Assembly: GCF_025370935.1 (NCBI RefSeq)
Contig: NC_133496.1
Location: forward strand, 11,424,493-11,488,492
Length of the DNA: 64,000 nt
Origin: Choristoneura fumiferana
Lineage: Eukaryota; Arthropoda; Insecta; Lepidoptera; Tortricidae
Direction of reading: 5' to 3'
Shown: piece after piece, positions 36,140-51,100 of the stretch
How positions within the stretch are numbered: position 1 is the stretch's first letter
Layout of the letters: every line of letters begins with the position of its first letter
Made by a program: the position numbers and the translations under genes
Notes under the pieces: model-generated
What the model was told of the DNA's origin: nothing
The model's input: only the letters and a program-made list of their open reading frames with translations
Database searches by the model: none

Positions 36140-39100
36140 CTGCGGACAACAACGACGAGGTTTAATAACACTGTTACACTCGCAACTACCCCAAACAAGA
36201 TCCACAATGCTAGTTGTTAAATTGACTAAAATTGTTTGTAAAAACATAAAAAATAAAAGCCTAAAGGTTATCAAACAATTTTTGGGGACTATGACTAATA
36301 ATTAGTTACTGCAAAACCTTAACTAGGAGTATAGTTAGCAACGAAAGCAGATGCTGCATTTTCTAACGCGCGTGTGCTTCATAATCATATTCGCCATCTC
36401 TTTCTAAATTTTTTAATACGATATTTACCCCCTGTTTCAACATTCATTGATTAATTTTATATGACAGATATCTGTGATGTCGTCTGTTTGTTTTGTCCAA
36501 ATAGACGGAGACGACATCACATTATTTATCTGTCAAAAACTGGCCCTTGCGAGTGGTTCAGATGGCCTTTGACCTGACCAAGACAGCAACACGAATGCCG
36601 TGCTCATCTTTGTTTCTTTTTTCCTGATCATTGCAGTCACAATCGCGGCATTCAAGTTCAAAAAGTTTGACACCTTAATATACGTATTTCAAAATAATAT
36701 GAAAAATGTTCGTTGCAGGACAGACAATTAACCATATAGCGTGGGTAATTTTCGTGTAACAGGTAATGATTCGTATGGTTAACATGGGCTATTTCCAGTT
36801 GTCCACAGTGTGAACAACTGGGGAAAACATTCCAGTAGTTTGCAGTGCGAAAGGGATGCAGATAACTTGGAACAGCCCGTTAAACGCCCTCATTGTCTAG
36901 GGATGGGGAAACTTTTTCTTTCACGTGCCAATATATACTAACGAAATATATGGCGGGCTAAGTTGTTGCATTTTTGGCTTAATGTTATTTACTGAAATAA
37001 AATATTGATATGTTTTTTCTGAAACACTAATTTATTGTGCAATATTTTCGATTTTCACTAATCCCGCGCTGGCGAAACAATGCATGCGTATGCAAGCTGG
37101 CCATTGCCAATGAGAATGAAATTTCTAACAATTCGAAATCTTGTCTTGACATTTGTTGTATATGGTCGCGGGCCAGAATTCAAGCCTTCGTGGGCCGCAG
37201 TTTCCCCATCCCCCACCAACTTTCTTCTGTTTGCTAATAAACGTTCCCATGTTGAAATGACGTTTAACCAACCGGGAAAAAACGCTCGAATATTAACCCT
37301 AGTGTGTGTGTGTGTGTGTGTCTGTGTGCGTGTGTGTATACTGACCAGGGAGATGGGCGGCTGCGAGGGCTGCGGCGGCGGCGCGGGCTGGGGCGGCAAC
37401 GCGGGCGCCTCGTGCACGGCCGTGGTGGAGTGCGCCGCCTGCGCGCCGCCGCCGCCGTAGTACCCGCCGTTCATGCCTGCCACACCAACACCGCACGTTA
37501 ATACGATATCTGATATTACGCACTGCTCTCAATAACTTCCCCCTACGTACTTTCGACGGCTAAGTACAAGCTTCTACTCAGTGAACAATAAGGATCAGGC
37601 TGACGTGCGAGTTTAAGAACTTCACACACCATAACCATTACTGAAAAGCCCATGATAATTGAATACTACGCCTTGTTGAGATTGAATTTAAAAAAAACTA
37701 CATAAAAAGAAATTAAAATTGAAAAAAATAAAAAAAGCAATGACTATTCTGAATTACCTTGCCATACCCATATCTGCGGAAGAAAGGCCAAGACTGATTG
37801 CATTTCCGACATACGAAGGGTAAAAACCCCGAAATGTGTGTTTATTTCTATGTTTGTCCGTCTTTCACGTCGAATCAGAGCGACAGATCGACGTGATTTT
37901 TGGCATAGAAATAGTTTCTAGGCTAGAGAGTGACACAGGCTACTTTTTATCCCGGAAAAAATGCCCAGTTATCGAGGGAACAGCGCGATAACCGAATTCT
38001 ACGCGGACGAAGCCACAGGCATAAGCTAGTGAAGAATAAAGACGATTAAGTATTGTGATGAACCTAAGAAAGATAATGTACAGACAAAATAGCAGACAGA
38101 GTCGGTAAACAACACAAAAAATCAGAAGTGTGATTATTCAAATCAAGCTTTAAATTACTCTTTTCTGACATTTCCATACAAAACAAGTACAATCTTATTT
38201 AAATGTACTTTACTGGTACAGGTTTACAGGGCTTAAGATCGATTAGTATTTATTGAGTACCATGTCATCCATTTAAAAAAAAAAAAAACAATGTCGTTAT
38301 TGATTTTCTGAACAATTGGCAATTTTTAATACAACAAGCTCGGTTTCATGATAGATTAATTGCATAGTACTCCTTGCCTTCTTGTAAATCATGGCGAGCA
38401 GGATTATAGTTTAAAATGTATTGAGAAGTGTGAGACAATGGAAGTATCTTATTGTTGCATATCGTCACTACTTTGAAAAAAGCTCGTACCTCAGTCTACC
38501 ATTTTCCTGAGTAATCAATTTTGCTGATGTATTTATTTGAGATACGAGGTTTAGCATATTATTTAACTTTCGATATTATAAACATATGTATGTGTCGTGT
38601 CGTGTTGTACCTTCACTGTAGGTGCTAGGCGGCGGCTGGGGCTGGGGCAGCGGCGGGGCGGGCGGCGGCAGCGAGGGCGCGTTGCCGGGCAGGAAGTAGT
38701 CCTTGTTGACGCAGTTCCGGAGACAGTCAGGGATGCGGCCGACAATCGCGCGCCGTATCTCCGACGCCGCCATCTCACGGAGCTCCTGAAACATTTAAAG
38801 ACCACATTTGAGTTCATTTCAAATACTCGTACCTTGACAGTGAGTGAAGTTGTCAGCAAATATCCTAATGAATCGTAATGGATTATTAATTATAATGACA
38901 GTCGAATCGCAAAGTAATAACGAAAAGAACCTCTTGGAAGCACAGGCTACCGGAATGCTGCTTTTGCAATTGGTTTGAGTGTGGGTGTTAGCAATGTTAA
39001 CTGTACATGTCATGCGCACGCTACGTAGTCAGGTTCTACTATATCCACTAGGGTTTAGTGTCTCAATAGTCATCAATAATTGTTCTTTCAATTCTTTTAT

Positions 39101-42100
39101 TAAATATTGTTGATTACTGCCAGGTTTTAGTAAACAGAGACGGTATTATTTAAAATGTTCGTGATCGCATTCACCGTTAGAAAGAAACGGTCTTCATCGC
39201 ATGCCGTTTGGCAAAAAGAAACCGTCAACGCTTATGTGATTCTGAATATGTTAAACCAAGGCTAGCCAATATATTTACTAGATGGGCAAATTGTTTTTAC
39301 TCAGTGGCAGCGACGGGCCAACACTTTCAGAGATACTTTACCTAACTACAAAGATTAGTCGTGCTGTTAACCGGCTGGCCGAACATCGCGTTGGCGGGCA
39401 AGTTCAAATGAGTTAGAGGGCGAAACTGTGGGTCAGACAAGCAACCAACCTGCGCGGATGCGTCCGAGTAGAAGGCGGCGTGCGGCGTGCAGAGCACGTT
39501 GGGCGCGTCCTTGAGCGGCCCCTGGAACACGTTGAAGGGCTCGTTCTCGTGCACGTCGAGCGCGGCGGCGCGGATGCGGCCCTGCTTGAGCGCCGCCGCC
39601 AGACCCTCGTCGTCCACCAGCCCGCCGCGCGCCGTGTTCACCAGGAACGCGCCTGCGCACACGCAACAACACTCAACAGACACACACAGCTTATAGCCTT
39701 ATCACACTACCGATTTGTAGGAAAGTTCAAAAAGAAGGGAGCCCGCAACGCTTTATAGCAAGCGCGCAACGATTTCGCAGCGAGTTAGCCGCGTATAGCG
39801 CCGAAGAGACCAAATCATGTATGTATGTAAACTATTGTACAAGACAAGTATACAGATTATCCTTTTAAGAAATTACCAGTCAACCTTTGACTGGATGAGA
39901 GGAGCAGCATTCAGTTAGGGACAAACAAAAAATGAAGAATTTAAATCATAAAATTAGTTATGACCGCGATAGTCAAAAATATTGTTAAATGTAAAATCAT
40001 TGTGCTCGTACCTGGGCGCATCTGTTTGATAGTAAACTCGTTGATGAGGTGATGGTTGTGTTCATTGAGGCTGCAGTGGAGCGACACACAGTCGCTCTGG
40101 AATAGGAGGTCCTGGAAATGAATAAAAACAACGTTATATACCGATATATTAAACCTAATACACCGACAGTGAAATCGATCACACCCGCGAGCCACATCGT
40201 ACGATCACGATTGCGTTTCGCGGTCGGTCGGCCGGAAAACGGTAAGTTCAACTACTAGATCCTAGCTCGTAAAAGACCACAACCAAGAATATGAGGCATG
40301 ATCATTACACTAACATCTCGCGGTGCAAATCCAAAAGTCCTATGTCTATGTTGAATGCAATCACATTATTTTGATTATTTTGAATGTTATCACATCATTC
40401 GGTCGTATATTAAAAAAATAGACGATAAGGTAGTAAACAGCTGACATTATACTCGGTCAAGTTACATGCTACTTCTAAGAGAGTACAGCCTTATATGAGA
40501 TAGAGTTTTGGTAGGACTTGGGTCGTCCGGATAGAAACAACCACTAATTCTGCCACCAGCAGCACTGGCACTGATGCATTCCGGCATGGAGAGGAAAATT
40601 ACAATCACATGAGGTATTCTCTTATTCCTTTAGCCTAGCAACGCATTTTTAATCTTTGAAAAAGTTTTCTTTGATCTGTGGGTGTTCTAGTACTCTAACC
40701 TTAGTTGATCTCAAAGAGTGTTTTAATACGTACCCGGTTAAATTAGGTGAGGTACAGTGAACCAATTTGATTCCTAGGCCACTTGTCATTGTGACATTTT
40801 AAGTCATAGATGACGCATAAGACAAACCAAAATAGAGAATCAGATAGAAATCAGCAGTGTCATGGCGACACTTTGCTTGTGTGGCTGATTGTAGTCTGGT
40901 ACGAACGTTGCCCGTGATCCCTCATTTCAAGTGATTTGATGTCCTCCATGTGTCTTACAATGGCGTACTTTTAAGCTTGCTTCTCATGCGCCCGAATATG
41001 GCTGGCAAAGCCGAACTTCATTTTAAAGTTTGTATTAGAGGGCTATCACGAAGCAACATGTTACCTGCAGAGTGTAGACCCGGGTGAGACCGAGAGACTT
41101 CTCGATGCCGTCCGGCAGGTAGGGGTCGTAGAAGATGACGTTGAACCCGAAGGCCTTGGCGCGCAGCGCGACCGCCGAGCCGATGCGCCCCAGCCCCACG
41201 ATGCCGAGCGTATCGCCGCGGATGCGCGCGCAGCCCGCCGCCGCCTCGCGGACCTGCTCCGGACCTGCACACGAACACGCAACTACGGTCAAGGTCGAAC
41301 AAGGCCAACACAGTATTTAAAACTAACTGGGTGACAAAACGGCGCGACCCTGTTGAGTCACCGTCCCTGACGTCGCACTCATCTGCGGCACGGTACCCCG
41401 GAACCGCCGGCCGGAACAAGACTTCTTTCAGCCAGAAGGCTGCACTATAAAAAGTTACCCCAGGACCCCGGTGCAATAAGGAATGAGGGCACATGTGACA
41501 GGATACTTGGTGGTATCGTGAGTTCAGTTTGACAACGTTTCGCGTTTGTGATTCGATAATAAATTAAATGAATGAATCGCAAGCCAGCTGTAACATCTAC
41601 TAGTACCGTTACTACGTTTCCTAGAGGTGTGTGTAGTAGAGTAACCCAATATCGCAGTTTGACCCTGACTTTTTGAGCTGTACCCATTTTATTTTCCTGA
41701 CCAAGGGCCATTGCATGGTTGGGTTAATAAATTGTAACGCTAAAATGTACACTTCTTAACCATGTCCAGTGTGTCTCTATCTTGACATTCTTTGACGGGT
41801 TATTCCCACCTGTTATCACCAATTTGATATCAATAATGGGAATAAAAATTCCCATCTGTTACCACTAAACTAATTGGTGGTAACAACTGGGATTATTTTT
41901 TCCAGTTGTTACCACCAATTTCTTTAGTGGGTATGAGATGGGAAAAAATCCAATTAGTTACATTCATTTTAATTTTCAGCAGTTTATTGTCAACATATTA
42001 AAAAGGTTCTGTTCTATTCAATATTTATGGTGTTATTTTATCTTATCGCGAATATTTTTCCTATCTGTTACCACTAAAGTAATTGGTGGTAACTAATGGG

Positions 42101-45100
42101 ATTTTTTTCCCCAGTAGTTACCACTGAGTACTTTAGTGGTAAAAGATGGAAAAAAAAACCCAGCTGATACCGCTGGTAAAATTTTTTGGTATCAAGTGGG
42201 AATAATCCTCTTTGACTATCTTGGGCTTCTCTAACTTGCCAGAAAAGAAAATGGACACCTGTAATGTTAACGCAAACTCAGCATTTTATGTTGTTCGTTT
42301 GTCGTGTGATCGCCACTCGGGAACATCCACACGATACTACAACTCGAAGATATTGAAGTGGCTGTCAAGGTTTTACTACCTTACCAACCTTCCTAACTAA
42401 TATAATCTTTAGTTTATTGAGCCTGTTACCGGCATAGTTTGGTAACAATGTCTACATTTTCTGCTCACGTAATCGACGATTTCCTATCGTTCGATTGAAC
42501 AAGTGGCCAGAAATTCCACTCACATAATGCGGCTCTTCTTTAAAATTTCTATTGAGATAACAACTATTTCACCATGCGGGTGATAGCGAAGTATGGTGGC
42601 TGATATGCGAAGTCACGATAGGCAAGTCAATGTACATTACCTACTGTAACTCGCGCACAGAAATGTTAGTCAACGTCCCCTAAATTTTTCAGGTTATATA
42701 TCCTTTTTGTTGCAAGTTGGTTTTACAGGGTTTTTCTTATAATTAATATGAAAGACACTGTAAGGATGGCCATCCATCGCTCACACGATTCAACGAACCG
42801 ATTTTATCGTGTGATGAAACTGCTGCTGCTGAGACTGTCGTAAGGCACAGTTGTGCGAACATTATCATCAGACGCACGGATCAACGTGCGAGCAATGGCC
42901 AATCAGGACGGCGTTTGAGCTACCTAGAGGCCTCAGGCAAGCCTTAGTTAAACGCACCACTACGTTTATCTGTGTTGATAGTGAATGAGGTTCAGATTAA
43001 AACCTCATCAAACAATATGGCCTCTGGTGTACGAGTAGGTCTCGCGCTTGTCCCTAAGTGCGTCCGCACTATATCATTCAAGAAAAAACTTTTTGTTCAT
43101 GCTTACCTGTGAATTTCTTTCCTTCCCGAACCATATTGGCGAGCCAGTACGTCCGCCGGTAAAGGTTAAGTATGAGACACAACGTCGTATCGGCTACTTC
43201 TTCTACGCCGTAGCCTGGCACATTACATACTGCTATTCCTAGAATCACAAAATAAAACTAAATTACTACTATGTTTTTAAAAAGTACAATACAGGAACTT
43301 TCAAGTTCAGGGGCCTGTTTACCACTCATTGATATTAATGTGATAGATACCTGTGATGCTGTCTCTGTTTGTTTTGTCCGAATAAACGAAGACGGCATCA
43401 CATTTAATTATATTAGATACATCAAATCACATCAAATATTATAAAGAATAAGGTCAGCGTTCCGTGATCTGACCGGCATTGTGGGATGAGGAAAATTTGA
43501 CTAAGACATTTATATCCTCGAGAGCCCTCGCCTACTTTATAAAGGACCATTTAACGCTAACGCTACTTCATAAAGTATAAATGGTTCATTGAAAAAAAAA
43601 AAAAAAACTTAAGAATATTGAAACTCCAAATTCTACGTTTATTCTTATACTGTCCAGGCGGTTGTGGAACTTCCTGCCGATAGACTTAAGGCGCGCTGAG
43701 TCCTTGCCTACCTTCAAATCTATGCTTAGGGAGCACTATCTGTCGTCGTGCGTGTGAAAGTTATAACTGTTAGTTTATTTATGAGTAAGTATGTTGTTAA
43801 TGTTGTTATGTATCTACCTATCTATTTGGATTTGTTGTGTATGTGTATTGTATAAAATCAGAAAGTCGCTGTGAATATACCTGTTTTCTGTACTGCTTGC
43901 TGGTGTACTGCCTTTTCGGCGAAATATGTTTCGCCAAATTTCACTTAGCAACCAATCTTTCGCCAAAGTTTCATTTGGCAAACAATTCGTTGGCATAACT
44001 TTACTCCGCATTTTTCTTATTACGCAACAATTTTATATTGCAAAATTTTACTTCATCACACTTTTATGTGGCAAATAATTATGTAGCAAATGATTGGCTT
44101 AGGCGAATAACAAATTGTCAAACAACATTTGGCCAATTTTTATATTGCAAAGGTTAACTTTAAAATTTGTGCGAGCGAGCGAAGCGAGCGAGCAAGACGG
44201 CTCGGAGCAGAAGCGACTTGGATAGTTTAGGTTCAGAAATAGTAGAAAGTAATAGTAGTTAGTTGGGAAATGATATCAGTGCGAAATGTTGAGTTGGGAA
44301 ATAACATTTCGCCTAAATAAAAATATGGGATAAATAGTTTGGGAGCTAATATTTTGCTAAATAATTTTCTCCGAATCATTAGTAAACCCTGCTTGCTATG
44401 TGTTGGTGTGCAATAAAGAGTTATTGTATTGTGTTGTATTAGTATTGTATTAATGTCCAAAATAACTAAGCTGATGAACAACGTCTAGGGCGTAAACAAA
44501 AAAGTCTGTTAAAAAGGTCAGGACCCAGGAGGATATGGGAGGATTTAACTCTTCCTAAAACTCTAATGTACCACCTTCTGAAGTTCCTACATTGTTATTT
44601 CGAATACTGTACATAATATGTATGTATGCATGTATGTAAACTCTTTATTGTACAAAACATAAGAAACCAAACACAATTGGCAAGAGATGCTTGTACAAAG
44701 GCGGAGTTCTCATTTTAAGGGATCTCTACCAGTCAACATTTGAGTAGATGAGTGGAGTAATAAGTTAGGGTCCGACAAAGAGTGAGTTAAGGGCCTGTTT
44801 CGCCACTTGTCGAATAACTTTAAGTGACAGATAAAATAAAAGTAATGCCGTCTTTGTTTATTCGGACAACACAAACAGAGACGGCATTACTGATATCAGT
44901 TAAAGTCAGTAGACAAGTAGTGAAACAGGCCCTAAGAGTCAAAAATAATATGATACATCATGAACGACACAAGAATCATAGTTAGCTTCAGTAAATTTCA
45001 GTAAGCCAGTTAAATACGAACTTTTCCGACAAAATACGATGACAAAACAATATTCACTACATCTTCCACAAAAAATATAAAATAGAACAATGTTTGCTAT

Positions 45101-48100
45101 GTAACACTCTGTAACGGACTAACGGACTGTTAGTACAGAGCGCTAGACAATATGCGTTACGTGTCTAGGTATCTTTCAGGAAGTTGCGTCGCAAAGATTT
45201 AATGAATGAGTCAAGGTATCTATGTGTCATCTATTTGAACACACTTATCAAGTTATCACGCTTGTGAAAATAAATTCAATAAGTTATTTACCGCCAGGGA
45301 ACATTAGCTTCATTCATTTCATGCGTCATCCATCAGTTCCGGGAAAACGTCCTATAAAAGTCTCTCACTGGTGTCGGCCAGCGTTAACACTTTAGCATCT
45401 TGTTCACAGACACGAATTGACAATGAAGTCTTCTAGGCGATTAAGCTTAAGCTGGTTGTGTTAACTGGTTGGTAGCGGGCGTCACCACCAACCCGTGTGG
45501 GAATGAACAGCGACTTGCACTACCAGTAGTACAACAGGTAGCGTAGAATGAGAGCTTTCGACAAGTTACATGGGCGTTGTGTGAGATCCGCCATAGAAAT
45601 ATTATGCTAACGCGATTGATTGCTGGTTTTCCTCTTTATTATCCTCCGACAACATAATTTCGCCCACCAAAGTATTGCAATTAATCTTTACAATATCAGC
45701 AAAATTGTAAAATGTATATAAATTTGGCAGCTGTGGCCGTATTGTCTAACACTGACATTCGTGATCGCATTCACCATCTCTTTCTACCGTCATCTTACAC
45801 CGTGTGACAGAAAGAAGTGGTGAAAACGATGACGATTTCAGACAATAAGGCCTCTGTTGTTTTGCCTTTACCTAGTTCGCCTGCCGCCTTAACGTCGATA
45901 TTGTCGACGCCGGAGCCAATGCGCACGATGATCCGCAACGCCTTGAACTTCTCCAAGTCCTCCTTGGTGAGGATGATGGTGTGCCACATGAGGGCGCCCA
46001 CCGCCTCGTTGAGCACCTTCTCGTGTATCTCCGACGTGGACTGCGCGTCGCAGAACGCGACCGTCGCCACATCTTTCAGTATAGGCATCTCGACTGTGCA
46101 GTCGCGCCCGTCCAGAAGAGCCACCAGTGGCCTGGAATGGAATGGAAGATAATGCAATACGTTACACTAATTACACCAATCGATCATGTTTATCTGTCTG
46201 ACTAAACTCAGTACGATACGCCATCAGCCCATCAGCAATCTTGTACTTGTTTTACTAAGTAAATCCCGCTTTCAAAGTCAAAGTCAAAATATCTTTATTC
46301 AATTTAAGCTCTAACAAGCAATTATGAATGTCAAAATAAATCTACCACGCACCGGTTCGGAAAAACCTATGTTGAGAAGAATCCGGCAAGAAACTCGACG
46401 AGGTATATTTTTTAAAACAGATTTACAATGTTGTTTAATGATATTATCTATTACAACACAACTACTTCATAAGTAAATAAAACTGCTTTTATCTAACACA
46501 GGTATAGGTAATAAGAATTAAGCAGTTTACTGTTTGGCGTCTATGATATCAATTACATCCTGTTTTAGCTACTCAGAAAGTCGATACCAACTGATAAAAT
46601 AAGTCCAGACTATATTAAAGTTGGCACACCGTATACTCAATCAAAGACCTTTTGTAGCAACAATTTAATGTATCTATGAGCTCGTTAGAAATGGATTTTT
46701 TCCTCGTAGAACCGACCGGACACCGCAAGTCATTAATCATGCTAGACGTAATCCGAATGATAACAAACAGATAATTACGAACAGGAACGGAACATCTCGA
46801 TCATAAATTTAAACGGACTTTAACAAAAAGTTGATAGGAAAGTTTCCCTAACCAAGTAATTATATCCCGTAGTAGATTAGATTAGGGTTGCCACAAGTGT
46901 GGGGACTCAGACCGGGACATTTAAAGAAAAACCGGCCAAGTGCGAGTCAAACTCGCATACCGAGGGTTCCGTACAAATATTTTTATTATAATGATGTAAC
47001 TAAAAATAAAAATCTATGCTTTTCGCAATTTTTTCTGCTATAAGACGTTACTTCGTACCAAATTTCAAGATTCTGTAGGTTTTGATTCCCTTGCGAGTGT
47101 CAAAAATTTGCAGCATAAACGGCTGTATCTTTTGATTGCGTTGGCTTACAAGTTTGATTTTAACACAGCTCCAAGGGACAGTAGACCTGAGTATTTGATA
47201 TGAATTTCAGCTTGCACGCGTTCCTGAGAAAAAGGCCTTGACAGACAGACAAGACGGACAACAAAGTGATCCTATACTATAAGGGTTCCGTTTTTTCCTT
47301 TTGAGGTACGGAACCCTAAAAAGTAGAAAAGGTAGAAAAAAAGGAACTTTTATTAATGCAATAGGTAATTTTAAAGGTTTAGTCCTTGCCTAAACTCAAA
47401 AAACAATTTAATTTAATGCCAGCAACCCGCCGTCGGGTTCTCTGTTCGTAGGCGCTTTTCGCTACAAAGCGGAAAATGCACGTTATCGGCTATGTTACAT
47501 CTTAGCTAGTTAGTCATGTTTATTGTTGGTATATTATTATTTACCAAGTCCAGCCCCCTACTAAATAACGATGATTTTTAAACCGGGACAACATGTCCCG
47601 CCCGGCGTACCGGGACGCATGGCAAACCTAGATTAGATTCAAAGCTATGCAAGTGAATTGTGATTTTAAAGATCCGTTCGGTGGTCTAGCGTACTCGGAA
47701 CGGAACGTTGAATGAATTAATTATGACCGCGACATGTCTAATCTATGAATATATAAAATGAGTCAATCGTAACAACAATACCGTGCGCAGTAATTAATGT
47801 TGATTGATTTTGTACATTTACTCTACAGTAGGTTCGTGGATTTTGCTGCTTGCCTTCGATCAATAACACTACAATAACGGTTCGGTGGTTAAATGCCCTC
47901 TCGAAAAAAAACGCGCCACTTGCGGAATGCGGAAGTTGCGGAGTCAGCAATTATTCTGAATACTTCTAGAAAGTTAACACAAATAATAATATTATTCCAT
48001 GACGACAGATTAGATAGTTAAACTAAGATTTTATTTTAGAGTATTGTCTATTCGTCACTAGATGTTATAATTGTTATTAGGTTGCGATTAAAACGCAGAC

Positions 48101-51100
48101 ACCATTTAACTTTGATTGTGTGTGTAACGCGTTATATTTGGTAGGTATTATTGATCGAAGCCGCTTGAACTTGATCTCGAATGCATATAACATTATTATT
48201 ATAACGGACTGAGCAAAGGTCATTCGCCTCGAGTTGGCTCACGCCGTCTAGTAAACCGAAGGGTGGAGTGTAGGGTAAAGTTTACAAACTATCTGGAATG
48301 GACACGCATTCATAAAACGTTTATTTAATATCTAAGATACGGAATCCTTCATAATTATTAATTGAGAACAGCTATGTTATTTACGAGGGCTGCACTGAAA
48401 GTTTCGGGAATCCAAAACTTTGAAACTTAATTTTGGCACATATTATACCTTTTTATAATCTCTAAAGTTTCAGTATCTTAACACACTGGCCACATAGAAA
48501 AAAAAGTAATGGTTCGGTTTCAAGTCGCTGATGAAAATGGAATTGTCCCGTGAAAACTTAAGAGCTATGATTTATTACGACTTTAAATGGATTAACACAA
48601 AAACAATGTGGAGGCCGGATGATTGCTGCTTTTAGTAATGAAGCACCTTCAAAGACTACAATATACAGGTGGTATTCCGGTCCGCGGACCGGGAGACGAG
48701 CTGTCGGTAGGCCTCCAACAAGATGGAGCGACGACTTGGTTAAGATCGCGGGATCGCGGTAGATGCGGAAAGCACAAGACCGGTCTGAGTGGAGAGCCTT
48801 GGGGGAGGCCTATGTCCAGCAGTGACGTCTTTCGGCTGACATGATGATGATGATTCAGATTATAAGCGCGACCGTGTATCACTCACGGACGACGTGCGTG
48901 AAGGTCGACCAAAATCGGCCGTCACTCAAGAAAACATCGATGCTGTGCGTCAAATGGTAAAAGAAGACCGGCCTGTGACATGCCGGGAAATTCAAGAGTG
49001 CTTGGGCATTGGAATGAGCCAGATACAAATTATTTTACAGGAAGAATTGGGCGTGCGGGCGTTGGAGTTGTTTTCCCGCTGGATCCCTCATTTATTATCT
49101 GACGAGCAAAAAGCGACTCGTGTCAATTGGTGCCGCAAAAGTTTGAATAAATTCAACGGAGGAGGCTCAAATGCAGTTTTTAGTGTCGTATCGGGTGAGG
49201 ACCAGTCGTGGATATATGCATATGAGCATACATATGAGCATATGAGTTGGACCATCCGCCATACAGCCCCGACTTAAGCCCCAACGACTTTTTCACATTC
49301 CCCAAAATCAAGGATAAGTTGCGTGGTCAGCTGTTTCAGACGCCGGAAGAAGCAGTGGAGGCCTTTAAAAAGGCCATTTTATCTACCCCTACTTCAGCGT
49401 TCAATAAGTGCTTTAAAGACTGGGTTGAACGCATGGAAAAGTGCATAAAATATAAGGGCGATACTTTGAGAAACAATAAAAATACTTTTATCCAATTTAA
49501 CTGCATATTTTTATTCTATTCCCGAAACTTTCAGTGTGACCCTCGTATTACGTATACGTGCGTGTGATGGATGAGTTTGAGTCGCAGTTAGGCTGACAAC
49601 GGACGTATGACTCATTGTAAAAGGTATGTTAATATGGGTACTTTTATAAAATTCTGTGACGCAAACGGGTTCGATGGCGAATTTCGATAAAAATTCAGTT
49701 CAGTAAATTGAACGTTACTTCATTGTCGGCGACCGCGTTCCGGAGTCAAGGCTTTTCTTAAGATAAATGTTCTCATGCTTGATACATGTTTCATACGTTT
49801 TGTTTCCACAATTACAGCCGCGACGCCCACCAGTCTATTAGGTCGTTCCTTTGGTCCGTTAGAATACTGCAATTAAATCTGTATCTACAGGATTAATTGA
49901 TTTTCTCCGCACCATGAACAAAAGGATGAAATCATAAACATAACTAGCTATAGTAAGTAGTATAACGACAATTTAGACAACAGGGCCAAATTGAGTGGCA
50001 AATTAAATTTGTGAGCAAATACTGGAAACTTGTCGGATGAGTCGAGTGGCGAGCGGCAAGTTAGCTAATCACGGCCCTCTCGGCCCCGGCGCCGAACACC
50101 CCCGAATAATTAAAGCAAGCCAGTACGATTAAACTAATAATTTAAACTTTCAGTCATAGCGAAGCAGAATTATTATTATTGCCGGGAGAAAGTTTCGGCA
50201 GCGAAACGAGAAAGTAATTCCGAGCGGGAGGAACGCGGAGTTTTCCGAGTTGGTCGAAGTTTCGCGGGGCAGACGAAAACAGATTTGGTTGCAAACAAAG
50301 AGGGGTCGCTGTGGGGGAGGGGGCGGGTGTGCAGGCAACCCCTTCGAGCAAGTTTTGATGGAAACCAAATAGGATTAGCGCGAGAAAAGAATAAGTTGAG
50401 TGAACCCAATAAGACGATGGACGGAGCTTTGTCGGACTTCGGCCGGGTATATTGAGTTGAAATAGAGGCGAAAAACCGCGTGGTGACCTTTGTTGAACTG
50501 ACGGAACCATATACTATATTATGCCTACTTACTTGTACAACGTAAACAACTTTTGAGAACGGAGGTGATAATGCGAAATGTACGTTTCTGGCTTTACAAA
50601 GTGAAGAACTTAGTTTTGCAGCAAACGGATTATTGTGAATGCAACATCGAAAATTTACCTACACTAGAAAAATGCGTTGTGATTTGTCAAAAGATCGTTA
50701 TGATAGCAAAATTATCAAAAATAAAATACTAAGTTGTAATAGGTTGCAAAGAGTATAGAAGGAATGGACAACTCTGACTAGACATTCAAGTCAAAACTTA
50801 TTCAGAAAACTTCATTTAAAGTAGTTATCTTGAATATAAAACTAAGTAGAACAGTGGCTGACTCCGTTGAAACTTTTAAGTTTGTAATTTGACTTCCGCT
50901 AGTCTTCATAGCGAAAGAAATTTAAGGTAATGGAAAAAACTGTTCCATTATTTAATTCAAATAACGGATTTTCCGTAACTGGAGTTTATATTGTCTATTG
51001 CAAGTTCCTAGCTACATAGTTATAAATTTCAAAGCTTACCAACTCTCTCTCTCTCTCACGTGGGAATTTCGACTAGTCCCTTCTTGTCTATGATCTTCAT

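Noticed and set aside
36023..36305. Several ORFs on both strands near the CtBP last exon
   Set aside because: Overlap exon 9 in other frames and have no family resemblance.
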